From: Muribaculaceae bacterium
GTDB lineage: Bacteria > Bacteroidota > Bacteroidia > Bacteroidales > Muribaculaceae
Direction of reading: 5' to 3'
Length of the DNA stretch: 40,590 bases
Assembly (NCBI GenBank): GCA_023664185.1
Contig: JAMPGA010000002.1
Coordinates: 123,161-163,750 of the forward strand
The notes below the pieces were generated by a model. It was not told where the DNA came from, searched no databases, and saw only the letters and a list, made by a program, of their open reading frames with translations. The first letter of the stretch is position 1. Every line of letters starts with the position of its first letter. Both the position numbers and the translations under genes were made by a program. Positions 18,101-24,865 of this stretch are shown here, piece by piece.

Positions 18101-18480
18101 CAGCCCACAGAGCCGTCGGTGCCCATGCGGGTCACGTAAAACGATATTTTCATGGGGGTGAATGTGAGTCCCTTGGCGGGCTTCACGGTCCACTTCATGA
18201 GGTCGGAGGCTCCGTTCTTTGAGCCTATCTGCACAAATTTGATATCGGGACACATCTTGGTGCCGTTTGTAATCCCTTTGTAAACCTGCCCGTTGATGTC
18301 GAAGGAGGCCTGCGAGATGGCACCGTCAGGCGAGGTGGTGACATCCTGCATGTAGTTGTCCGAGTTGAACGCCCAGATGGCCGAGGCGTCGGCATTGTTG
18401 AAGGTGGTCTGAGCCGATGTGTGGAATACCCCCACCAGACACGCCAGCAACATTGCGAGGCGGAATAACTTCTGTGTCAT
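15103..18480 (-). CDS. Large secreted pectinesterase with T9SS sorting tail
   Basis: A 1125-residue exported protein with a signal peptide (1-23, ending S-A-Q). Residues about 215-375 hold two InlB-type beta repeats (F-V-N-W-T-D and F-T-N-W-S-D cores). A galactose-binding-like sandwich follows (about 375-560), then a Big_5-like domain (P-V-L-V-S-Q-V-P-A-E-G). The pectin methylesterase (CE8) beta-helix occupies about 665-980. Its catalytic marks are visible: Asp819 in Y-Q-D-T-Y, Asp842 in T-T-D-F-L-C-G, and Arg899/Trp901 in L-G-R-P-W-G. The last 35 residues (Y-N-L-Q-G-I-R-V, then G-I-L-I-K-V) look like a T9SS sorting domain. It would remove methyl esters from plant pectin at the cell surface. 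It lies 61 nt after a lipoprotein gene on the same strand. Confidence 0.88.
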   Translation of the reverse strand: MTQKLFRLAMLLACLVGVFHTSAQTTFNNADASAIWAFNSDNYMQDVTTSPDGAISQASFDINGQVYKGITNGTKMCPDIKFVQIGSKNGASDLMKWTVKPAKGLTFTPMKISFYVTRMGTDGSVGCVSVQGKVNGQQAIEFSKITPHRNNKTQADDKYGSDPSYTTHYEYTLTAEQQQKLTSGEGFSLVVNNGFDTSKGVGYSDVRIIGKVNGTTVNVNKYTLSAKANPDGSANITVNPQLDQYEEDSQVTLTAEPLFGYKFVNWTDASGKEVSKDLSFKYTVKSNTELTANLTKVNTYELTYSVEGGANIYQIQPSPAPTMVGEKMMYEEGVKVTLSAISNEVITFTNWSDGQSSSEISFNMTANKDITGVFSAKDFVVAWDFYQSGGSGRPADFYATDNDAVTLVLRDADGNSIGWLDKSQQASGGYEGAPAAVNWNTEGLGKYYWQTTVNAAAFTGMSVKGSMLYNYNAYSKYNVEASTDDAEWTRLGTVTLQGAKTWTPYEFTLPAKFNNQEKVSIRWIADKSSAINGTSSNNDGIALGAIYILGTPQLINDGTAPVLVSQVPAEGTDNASIAGKIVLNFDEKVKMKQGVKGNLSGQELEGSVSGKTVMFNYKNLSYGSNYTFTLPAGAVMDLCDNATTAEIKINFTTRNKPAVAKALYDFVVPDDGTLNQAIAASEARSDASKRFRIFIKNGNYKLESSKTATKNGSDGKAYPDPTTYINVGNVSFIGESMDGVVITNDIVNVYVDGQYGKAHVLEGIGNGDVINLNKTATNCYFQNLTLKSAMGDSRGRDIVLNDKSDRTIFKDACLWAYQDTYVSNNQNGKFYFEGGVLRGTTDFLCGKGDVFYQGVKLQHADTKGYICAPSQARKHGYVFNECEIVGEKKGTDGNFTLGRPWGSGTPSALFINTKMTCKPSAAGWGEMSGGWPARFAEYNSTTSEGTVIDLKDRKKTFGDGHTNNPVLTKAEAEALTLANVMGDGDDWDPTLATEQAPEPTNVVTDGSVITWDNSDYTSLWAVCMNGKVIAFTTNPYHIFNTAIDTATASAYSVRAANEMGGLGAAVTAKVGTPSSITSAVAEREIVATACYNLQGIRVAPDTKGILIKVITYSDGTTSTVKTMVR

Positions 18481-18541
18481 GGTAAAAAATCCTGAAAGAT
18501 GATGAATTGGTTTTAGAATAGTCGGTGTAGGAAGTAGAGCC

Positions 18542-19474
18542 TCAGTCTACCTTGTAGAGGTAGCCGAGGTTCATTTTCACATCGTAAGCAGACTGCTGGT
18601 TTTCCACTCCGGTGAGGTCATAGAGCTCGAAGTGTCCGCTGAAAGTGGTCTCGCCTGTGGCCAGGTTGAAATTCAAAGCTATGTCTGAGGCCGAGCAGTC
18701 GGGCATCTCTTTGTCGGTGGTGGTGTAGAGCTTCACGCTCTGATCTTCGGCGGTTGAGAGGGTCAGGCCGCTGTCGGTAAAGGTGACGGGCATATCCTTG
18801 ATCACGATATTGCGGGTGAGCATGTTATACTCAAAACGGGCATTGTAGAGGGTGATTCGAGCCGTCTTCTTAATGGGCTCGATAGTGATGGCCACGAAGG
18901 CATCGGTGTTCTCGTTCTGGTATGTCTGGCCCGAGGGGTAGACGCCTTCATACACCTCAGCAACGCTCTCACCCACCAAGATAGTGGTGACGGGGTAGGT
19001 GACGATGTGGTATTTGTTGTTTACAGTGTAGTCAAACAGGTAGAGGGGGCAGTTCCTCTGATCCACGATGCGTGTGGGCACCATCTTGAACGAGAAATTA
19101 CTGAACACATAGCTGCTGCCGACGTTGGTGGGCACAAGATCCTTGGCGTCAACGTAGTAGTAGGCCGTCTCGAAGTCGTATTTGTAGTTGAGCGTAGGGA
19201 ACTTGAACGACATGCCGAAATAGCTGGATGAGAGCTGGATGTTTGACATCTCCAGGTCCAGAGTGGCATTGAGCTGCTCGAAGGTCATCTGATATGAGGG
19301 GTTGCCCGAGATGATCTCATCGCCGGTCTCGAGGTCGACCACGCGGTTGAAACATTGGTCGCCGCCATAGGTGAGCATCACTTTCTGCGAGTTCTCCTTG
19401 TCGTCGGAGAGGCACGATGTGGTGAGCAGCGCAGTCATGGCTATCAGGGAGAGATACTTGAGTGTTTTCTTCAT
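18542..19474 (-). CDS. Lipoprotein of unknown function upstream of the pectinesterase
   Basis: A 310-residue protein with a lipoprotein signal (L-L-T-T-S-C, acylated Cys21), so probably anchored in the outer membrane. The mature part is rich in Thr, Tyr and Phe with alternating polar/hydrophobic strands, suggesting a beta-rich fold. I recognise no catalytic motif. Its position 61 nt upstream of the pectinesterase, with a promoter ahead of it at 19506, suggests a two-gene unit and a role in surface glycan binding or export. That role is inferred from context only. Confidence 0.75.
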   Translation of the reverse strand: MKKTLKYLSLIAMTALLTTSCLSDDKENSQKVMLTYGGDQCFNRVVDLETGDEIISGNPSYQMTFEQLNATLDLEMSNIQLSSSYFGMSFKFPTLNYKYDFETAYYYVDAKDLVPTNVGSSYVFSNFSFKMVPTRIVDQRNCPLYLFDYTVNNKYHIVTYPVTTILVGESVAEVYEGVYPSGQTYQNENTDAFVAITIEPIKKTARITLYNARFEYNMLTRNIVIKDMPVTFTDSGLTLSTAEDQSVKLYTTTDKEMPDCSASDIALNFNLATGETTFSGHFELYDLTGVENQQSAYDVKMNLGYLYKVD

Positions 19475-19505
19475 TTTATTTACTTGTGTTTTCTGATTTA
19501 TAATA

Positions 19506-19513
19506 CAAAGTTA
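19506..19513 (-). promoter_or_regulatory. -7 box for the lipoprotein-pectinesterase unit
   Basis: TAACTTTG on the minus strand, 31 nt before the lipoprotein ATG. No clear -33 TTTG is found at the usual distance. It stands divergently from the promoter of the caspase-sigma operon about 100 bases away. Confidence 0.5.
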
Positions 19514-19609
19514 CTGGATTTTCGCAATAATTCAGCTATATAAGTAGTTAAAATTACACAACATAGATGCCTTTGACGGAAAAACGCTTCATTTTTCACA
19601 ATAATTGCG

Positions 19610-19617
19610 TAACTTTG
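19610..19617 (+). promoter_or_regulatory. -7 box for the caspase-sigma-CHAT operon
   Basis: TAACTTTG, a full match to the Bacteroidetes -7 box. Transcription would start near 19624, leaving a leader of about 60 nt before the ATG at 19684. No -33 TTTG lies at the usual spacing, which would fit a promoter used weakly or by an alternative sigma factor, such as the one encoded in the operon itself. Confidence 0.5.
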
Positions 19618-19683
19618 CACATCCTTGGGACGATGACACACACTTCCGAGGCAAAACACACACCCTGATACTATCGACACAGA

Positions 19684-20571
19684 ATGAAAATAGGACGCAT
19701 ACTCCTCCTGGCTTTGGCATTGGCTACCGGTGTCCCCGACGGTCTGACGCAGACCAAGCGGGCGCTTGTGATGGGGCTGGGAGAACAGATGGACCCCTCG
19801 TGGCAGAAGATAAATGGAGACCGGGACGTGCCCCTGGTCGAGTCAATGCTACGCCAAAACGGTTTCAAGGATATCACCACGCTCGTCAACGCCAAGGCCA
19901 CCAAACAGGCCATAGTGAAAAACTTCTCCCGACTGGCTTCAAAGTGCAAGCCGGGCGACATAGTATATATCCATTTCTCAGGCCACGGGCAGAAGATGTC
20001 GGATGTGGAGAGCGACGAAACCGACGACCCCTGGGATGAGGCTTGGATACCTTATGACGCTTACCGCACTTACGGCCTGAACGACCATGGCGAAAAACAC
20101 CTCTCTGACGATGAGGTCGATGCTATGCTCACAGTGCTCTCCGAGAAGGTGGGCTCGACAGGAGCGGTGGTAGTGGCCGTAGATGCCTGCCACAGCGGCG
20201 ATGCCACCCGCGGCCCGCGCGCCCGCCTCACGGCCGTGCGAGGTGTGAGAGACCGATTCATAATCCCCGAGGGCTACTTACCCCGCAGCCGTATGGTTCA
20301 GGAGCGCGATACTCAACCCTGGCTCACACTGAGCGCCTGCCGCGACTATCAGCTCAATGCCGAGCACCCCGACGGCTACGGCAGCCTCACCGCCGCGCTG
20401 TGCAGTCTCTGGCCGCAGTTTGACGCCGAGACCGACAATCAAACCCTGCTCAAGGCAGTGGCCGCCCACATCCGCAAGAGCGGCATAGGCCTCGAAGTGC
20501 CCCAGACGCCGCAGATCGACGGTAATGACGCCATATCATTTGCCATAATCTTCAAACCTCTTTCCAAATGA
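19684..20571 (+). CDS. Exported caspase-family (C14) peptidase
   Basis: A 295-residue cysteine peptidase of the metacaspase/caspase fold. An N-terminal hydrophobic stretch (1-22) looks like a signal peptide, so the enzyme should act outside the cytoplasm. The catalytic dyad is clear: His101 in I-H-F-S-G-H-G-Q and Cys169 in V-D-A-C-H-S-G. An acidic run (D-V-E-S-D-E-T-D-D) follows the histidine, the region that binds basic P1 residues or calcium in metacaspases. Its stop overlaps the sigma-factor start as ATGA, the first of three such junctions in this operon. Cleavage of a partner in the same operon, notably the membrane protein at 21206, is the attractive hypothesis. The substrate is unknown. 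Confidence 0.9.
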   Translation: MKIGRILLLALALATGVPDGLTQTKRALVMGLGEQMDPSWQKINGDRDVPLVESMLRQNGFKDITTLVNAKATKQAIVKNFSRLASKCKPGDIVYIHFSGHGQKMSDVESDETDDPWDEAWIPYDAYRTYGLNDHGEKHLSDDEVDAMLTVLSEKVGSTGAVVVAVDACHSGDATRGPRARLTAVRGVRDRFIIPEGYLPRSRMVQERDTQPWLTLSACRDYQLNAEHPDGYGSLTAALCSLWPQFDAETDNQTLLKAVAAHIRKSGIGLEVPQTPQIDGNDAISFAIIFKPLSK

Positions 20572-21209
20572 ACCATTCCACTCAGACAGATGCTGCCTAT
20601 GTCAGAGCCTTTCTGTGTGGAAACGATAAGCTCCAGGCTGCCTGCTATGCCGCCTGTCGTCGGACCTTCGACCGGATATCGCGCTACCTTCAAGCCTCGC
20701 TCGACGATCTGGAGGATGTGTATCACGAGTCGTTTGAAGCCCTCTGGAATGCCATAGACTCAGGCATAATTTTTGTGGAAGGCTCGGGGGTGAAGATCAG
20801 AGGCATTGACCCTCCACAACGCCCGCTCAATGATCTGACAGGAGCATATTTCGCCGGAATTGTCCGCAATAAGTATCTGGAGTTCTGTCGCGCACACGAT
20901 CGCATAGTCAAGATAGACGAAGCCGAGTTTCCCGTCTCCACCGAGACCCAGCCATATGAGGATGTCGACGAAGATATCGACTCCTTCAAAGACCGACTCA
21001 CGATGATGGCGCTCAACTCAATGTCGCGCAGCTGCATCGAAATCCTTACAAAATTCTATCACGAAGGTAAATCGCTCAGCCAGATCCTGGCCGAGCGCCC
21101 CGAAAACCAGTCGTATGACGGTTTGAAAACACGCAAGACCAAGTGCCTTAAGAATCTCAAGGAGAAAATCATCACAATCTTCAAAGCCAACGGCTTAACC
21201 CCACCATGA
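20568..21209 (+). CDS. ECF-like sigma-70 family sigma factor
   Basis: A 213-residue protein with the two-domain layout of ECF sigma factors. Region 2 is at about 20-110 (D-D-L-E-D-V-Y-H-E-S-F-E-A-L-W resembles the core-binding helix). An acidic linker follows, then region 4 at about 140-203 with a helix-turn-helix ending in K-T-R-K-T-K-C-L-K-N-L. The region-4 recognition helix (S-L-S-Q-I-L-A-E) is divergent. A stretch of about 25 residues between 65 and 92 is unusual inside region 2. It overlaps both neighbours by ATGA, indicating tight stoichiometry with the caspase and the anti-sigma-like protein. It probably directs RNA polymerase to this operon and/or others when released. Confidence 0.82.
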   Translation: MNHSTQTDAAYVRAFLCGNDKLQAACYAACRRTFDRISRYLQASLDDLEDVYHESFEALWNAIDSGIIFVEGSGVKIRGIDPPQRPLNDLTGAYFAGIVRNKYLEFCRAHDRIVKIDEAEFPVSTETQPYEDVDEDIDSFKDRLTMMALNSMSRSCIEILTKFYHEGKSLSQILAERPENQSYDGLKTRKTKCLKNLKEKIITIFKANGLTPP

Positions 21210-21916
21210 CAATCACACCACAGAATACACAAGAATATATGGATCGCTATCTTATGGGACAAATGTCCGATGAGGAGGAACGCGGTTTCAAGGCCCTTCT
21301 TGAGTCAGACTCCGGTCTGGCTGATGATATGGGTCTGATGTGCCGCATCATGCGCACTATATCCACCCGAGCATGCCGCTATGAGCGCATGGAGCGGTGG
21401 GACAACGAAACTTGCCCGGCAGCAGCTACCGCTGCTGCTCCGGCCGTACCGACCCATCCATGGATGCGATGGGTGGCCATGGCTGCATCGCTGGTGCTTG
21501 TAGTGGTGCTCTCGGCCATGTTTATCACCTATCGCAGCGGGGATGGCCAGTCGGCTCCCGTGAAGGGTGTGGCTCCCGCTTCGGCCACATCGGCCATGCG
21601 TGGTGGCAGCGATGATGTGCTGGCTCTGGAAAACCAACTGAACGATATCAACAAGGCGGCCACTTTTGCACTGTCTGATATCAACACCACCATCAGCGGT
21701 GCTGTGCCTCAGCAGGGATTGCGACCGGAGGAGGCTGAATATGAACAGATACTCCTGAACCATGACGTCTATCAGCTGCGGTGGCTCCGCATAAAGGCAC
21801 TGATTTCAGCAGGCCGTATCTCAGAGGCCAAAATAGCCCTCAAAAAGTATGCCGCCGAGGATGGCTACAATCAGGATGAAGCAAAGAAACTATTAAAACA
21901 GTTTGAAGCCGAATGA
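21206..21916 (+). CDS. Single-pass membrane protein, probable anti-sigma factor
   Basis: A 236-residue protein. The N-terminal 1-50 (Y-M-D-R-Y-L-M-G-Q-M-S-D-E-E-E, then F-K-A-L-L-E-S-D) has the look of Bacteroidetes anti-sigma factors, which place a small helical domain in the cytoplasm. It lacks the zinc-binding H-x3-C-x2-C signature. One membrane helix spans about 89-109. The remaining 127 residues, probably periplasmic, include a Gly/Ala/Ser-rich stretch (115-135) and a TPR-like helical pair at about 188-236. Being encoded directly after the sigma gene with an ATGA overlap is the standard anti-sigma position. The exported part could be the substrate or docking site of the caspase or CHAT protease. 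The function is inferred. Confidence 0.72.
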   Translation: MTITPQNTQEYMDRYLMGQMSDEEERGFKALLESDSGLADDMGLMCRIMRTISTRACRYERMERWDNETCPAAATAAAPAVPTHPWMRWVAMAASLVLVVVLSAMFITYRSGDGQSAPVKGVAPASATSAMRGGSDDVLALENQLNDINKAATFALSDINTTISGAVPQQGLRPEEAEYEQILLNHDVYQLRWLRIKALISAGRISEAKIALKKYAAEDGYNQDEAKKLLKQFEAE

Positions 21917-24693
21917 AAAAGATGTTTTTGGCGGCTCTGGCCGTTGTGGCTCTGTCGCTGTTTGGCGTGAAGGCTACCGGAGCCGATACAACCGAAATAG
22001 ACCCCTCGCTGCCCCACGACTCGCTCCTGTCCATCGGCACCCATTATGAAGAGCTGGGGACGAAGGCCGAGAACGAAGCTCTCTTTAAGGAAGCCTCGAA
22101 ATACTATACGCTGGGTATGGAGGCTTTCAAGGCTGCCGGCGACTGGGGTGGCATGGCCAAAATGCAGCTGAAAATGTCGACCATTTACGACCGCATGTTC
22201 AGGATGGAATCGTCGGTTGCCGCCATTGACCGTGCCGAGGAGTATGCACGCCGCAGTGGCGACGGTAAGATTCTTTTCAATGTGTTGGTGCGCAAGAAAA
22301 AAGTGTCGCGCGAGCTCAACTCTTACTCCAACTATCTCTCGGCCTCTACATCGATCGACTCGTTGAGCAATGCCACCGACGACCCGTCCATACGCCGCGA
22401 TGCCATCGACGATATGGCCGAAACAGCCGAGGAGGCCGGCGACCTGGAGAAGGCCATCGCTATCTACGAGGGGTTGCTGGCGTGGCAGGACTCCCTGCCG
22501 CAGACCATGGAGCGCGATGTGGTGATAACCTCCGTGCTCGACAAACTCGCTTATCTGAATCTCGACAACGGCAATTATGACAAGGCTCTGACGGCGGCTC
22601 TGCGCAATGTGGGCATGAAGAAGAGCGGCGACACCAAGAGCGTCCTGGGATTGGCGCTCACGTTCCACCGACTCTCGTCGATATATGCAGCCATGCAGAA
22701 CACACTTATGGCCGTCAGCTATGCCGACTCCATCCTCGATGTTGCGGCTGCCACTGAGCAGCCCTTCTACCGTGCCTATATGCACCTGCTGGGGGGCGTT
22801 TCGTTCAAGCAGACCGACTCGCTGGATCGCGCCGTCGACTGCTATAACCGTGCTCTCGAATACCCCGGGCTGGAGGTATCGGTGCATGGCCTGATAGGCA
22901 ATGTGTATCACCGTCTGGGCAGCAAGGAGAAGGCTCTGGAGCACTTCCTGCGCTATGCCGAGCTGATGCAGGAGCGCAACGGCGAAAATTCGCTCGAATA
23001 TGCCTCGGCTCTGCGCCATGTGGCCAACATGAAGGCCTATAACGGCGATCTTGACGGTGGCTGCGAGGCTTACATGAAATCGATCAACATCTCTCACGAC
23101 AATCTGCGCGAGCGTCTGCGCTTCCTCCCCTCGGGCATGCGCGAGAGTCTGCTGGGCGATTTGACGGAGTCACTCTCAAAGATGACCCCCTTCGGCATAT
23201 CATCAGGACATACCTCCGACGAGTTTGCCCTCAAGGCCTACGAGGGGCTTCTGCTCACCAAGGGTATGCTGCTGGCCTCCGACCAGTCGACCGCCAGCCT
23301 GATACAGAAACACGGATCGGCCTCCGATAAGGCCGATTATGCTATGATGCAGCAGTTGCGCCATCGCATCCAGGCCCTGCGCGGAAACCCTGAGTGGACC
23401 GACTCTGTCACAGCTCTCTCCCACAGGCTTCTCACCATCGACAATCGTCTGGCCGCCAACTGCACCCGCTATGGCGACGTCGGAGCCTTTGCCTCGACCA
23501 CCTATTCTGATATCGTGGGCGCGCTCCAGCAGGATGAAACTCTTGTGGACTTCACGGACTATGAGCTATATGACGGCTCGCGCCAATATGCTGCCTTCAT
23601 AATCCGCAACGATATGGAGTATCCTCTCCTCGTGCCCGTATGTCGCCAGGATCAGATAGACTCGCTCATCGCGGCCAATGGGGGGTTCATTAGTCGCCTC
23701 TACGAGTATGAGGCCGCCGAGTCGCTGCGCCAGTTGTGTCTCGACCCGATACTGAAATATGCCACCCCCGACAAACGTCTTTATATAGTGCCTTCTGGCA
23801 GGCTCCACTCCATATCGTTTGCGGCCATTCCGCTTGCCGACTCTCAGCTTGCCGGTGAGCGCTACAAGATGTCGCGCCTCTCCTCAGCCCGCAGGCTCCT
23901 GGAACCCTCATCGATGCCCGACGATCGCACCGCGCTCCTATATGGTGGCATCACATATAATATGGACGACGATGAAATGGCTCTGGCGAGTCTACCTATT
24001 GACAATGATATGGCCGCTGCCTTCATTCCCCGCTCCCCGTCGGTGCACTCCGACACACTTCCCTATCTTCCCTACACGCTGCGCGAGGTGAATGTGATAG
24101 CCACCCTACTGGCCGATTCGGTGAAAAGCGTCACTCCGCTCACTGGCAAGCGCGCTACGGAAGCATCGTTCTTCTCCCTCTCCGGTAATGCTCCGGCCAT
24201 ACTCCACATGGCCACACACGGCTTTTATTTCGACCCTGACGACCGCACCAAGGCCAAGGGTCTCGCCGGAGTCACCGACCCCATGAGACTGAGCGGACTG
24301 GTGATGTCGGGCGGCAATGCCGAGTGGACCGGTCAGCCTCTGCCACCCACTACACTGGGCGGACTGCTCACAGCCGCCGATATAGCCCGCTGCGACCTAT
24401 CGGCCACATCGCTGGTGTGTCTGTCGGCCTGCAACACGGCCCGAGGCTCGGCCGCTACATCCGAAGGTCTCTACGGCCTGCAGCGCGCTTTCAAGAAGGC
24501 CGGAGCCGGAACGCTGGTGATGAGCCTCTGGGAAGCCAGCGAGCTTTCTACTACAATGTTTATGGACAGCTTCTATAAAAATCTGGTGTCAAACGGTTTC
24601 TCTCGCCACAGAGCCTTCACGGCAGCCCGCGCTGAGGTGAGGAAACGTTTCCCCGAACCATACTACTGGGCAGGGTTTATAATGGTTGATTAG
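21913..24693 (+). CDS. Exported TPR-CHAT domain protease
   Basis: A 926-residue protein with a signal peptide (1-24). Residues about 25-450 are helical repeats of TPR type (for example D-L-E-K-A-I-A-I-Y-E-G-L-L and G-S-K-E-K-A-L-E-H-F-L-R-Y-A). The C-terminal part (about 560-926) is a CHAT domain, a caspase-clan peptidase. The dyad is intact: His769 in H-M-A-T-H-G and Cys840 in L-S-A-C-N-T. The family ending (Y-Y-W-A-G-F-I-M) sits at the very C-terminus. TPR-CHAT proteins sense a partner through the TPR part and cut specific proteins. Its start overlaps the anti-sigma gene as ATGA. In this operon it may be the sensor-protease that destroys the membrane protein's outer part, or an effector controlled by the sigma factor. 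Confidence 0.9.
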   Translation: MKKMFLAALAVVALSLFGVKATGADTTEIDPSLPHDSLLSIGTHYEELGTKAENEALFKEASKYYTLGMEAFKAAGDWGGMAKMQLKMSTIYDRMFRMESSVAAIDRAEEYARRSGDGKILFNVLVRKKKVSRELNSYSNYLSASTSIDSLSNATDDPSIRRDAIDDMAETAEEAGDLEKAIAIYEGLLAWQDSLPQTMERDVVITSVLDKLAYLNLDNGNYDKALTAALRNVGMKKSGDTKSVLGLALTFHRLSSIYAAMQNTLMAVSYADSILDVAAATEQPFYRAYMHLLGGVSFKQTDSLDRAVDCYNRALEYPGLEVSVHGLIGNVYHRLGSKEKALEHFLRYAELMQERNGENSLEYASALRHVANMKAYNGDLDGGCEAYMKSINISHDNLRERLRFLPSGMRESLLGDLTESLSKMTPFGISSGHTSDEFALKAYEGLLLTKGMLLASDQSTASLIQKHGSASDKADYAMMQQLRHRIQALRGNPEWTDSVTALSHRLLTIDNRLAANCTRYGDVGAFASTTYSDIVGALQQDETLVDFTDYELYDGSRQYAAFIIRNDMEYPLLVPVCRQDQIDSLIAANGGFISRLYEYEAAESLRQLCLDPILKYATPDKRLYIVPSGRLHSISFAAIPLADSQLAGERYKMSRLSSARRLLEPSSMPDDRTALLYGGITYNMDDDEMALASLPIDNDMAAAFIPRSPSVHSDTLPYLPYTLREVNVIATLLADSVKSVTPLTGKRATEASFFSLSGNAPAILHMATHGFYFDPDDRTKAKGLAGVTDPMRLSGLVMSGGNAEWTGQPLPPTTLGGLLTAADIARCDLSATSLVCLSACNTARGSAATSEGLYGLQRAFKKAGAGTLVMSLWEASELSTTMFMDSFYKNLVSNGFSRHRAFTAARAEVRKRFPEPYYWAGFIMVD

Positions 24694-24734
24694 TTAAATA
24701 ATGTTAAGAGTAATGTGTTTTTTAGCATGATTAT

Positions 24735-24764
24735 TTGACATTAATGAAATAATGCCTACCTTTG
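24735..24764 (+). promoter_or_regulatory. Consensus promoter upstream of the porin
   Basis: TTG (24735-24737, part of TTTG), exactly 19 nt, then TACCTTTG (24757-24764): the best promoter match in the window. The start would be near 24771. A strong terminator follows only 31 nt later, so transcripts would be short unless read-through occurs. Confidence 0.75.
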
Positions 24765-24770
24765 CATCAG

Positions 24771-24834
24771 TTTTTCATGGTATTAGATTTAAGGTAAGAA
24801 GATTATTCGTCGTGATGACGGATAATTTTTTTTT
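24771..24834 (+). ncRNA. Possible short RNA or attenuated leader
   Basis: The interval from the predicted start of a consensus promoter (about 24771) to the end of a strong intrinsic terminator (24834) is about 64 nt and contains no open frame. It could be a small RNA or a leader that controls porin expression by attenuation. Short promoter-terminator RNAs are known in Bacteroidales. I cannot confirm a family from sequence alone. Confidence 0.35.
24802..24834 (+). terminator. Intrinsic terminator between CHAT operon and porin
   Basis: ATTATTCGTC (24802-24811) pairs with GACGGATAAT (24817-24826), one wobble pair, around a 5-nt loop. Nine T follow (24826-24834). It can end both the caspase-CHAT operon and any RNA begun at 24771. 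Confidence 0.88.
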
Positions 24835-24849
24835 ATGCTCGTTTCTCAG

Positions 24850-24857
24850 TAACTTTG
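24850..24857 (+). promoter_or_regulatory. Second -7 box directly before the porin start
   Basis: TAACTTTG, a full -7 match. The expected start (about 24864) is only 2 nt before the ATG at 24866, so the transcript would be essentially leaderless. No TTTG occurs at the -33 distance. It may be the true porin promoter past the terminator, or chance. Confidence 0.4.
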
Positions 24858-24865
24858 CAGACGAT

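Noticed and set aside
19684..24693. Type III-E CRISPR or gasdermin-type immune island
   Set aside because: No direct-repeat array, Cas effector or gasdermin-like pore protein is present, and both proteases carry signal peptides. I keep only the resemblance in logic.
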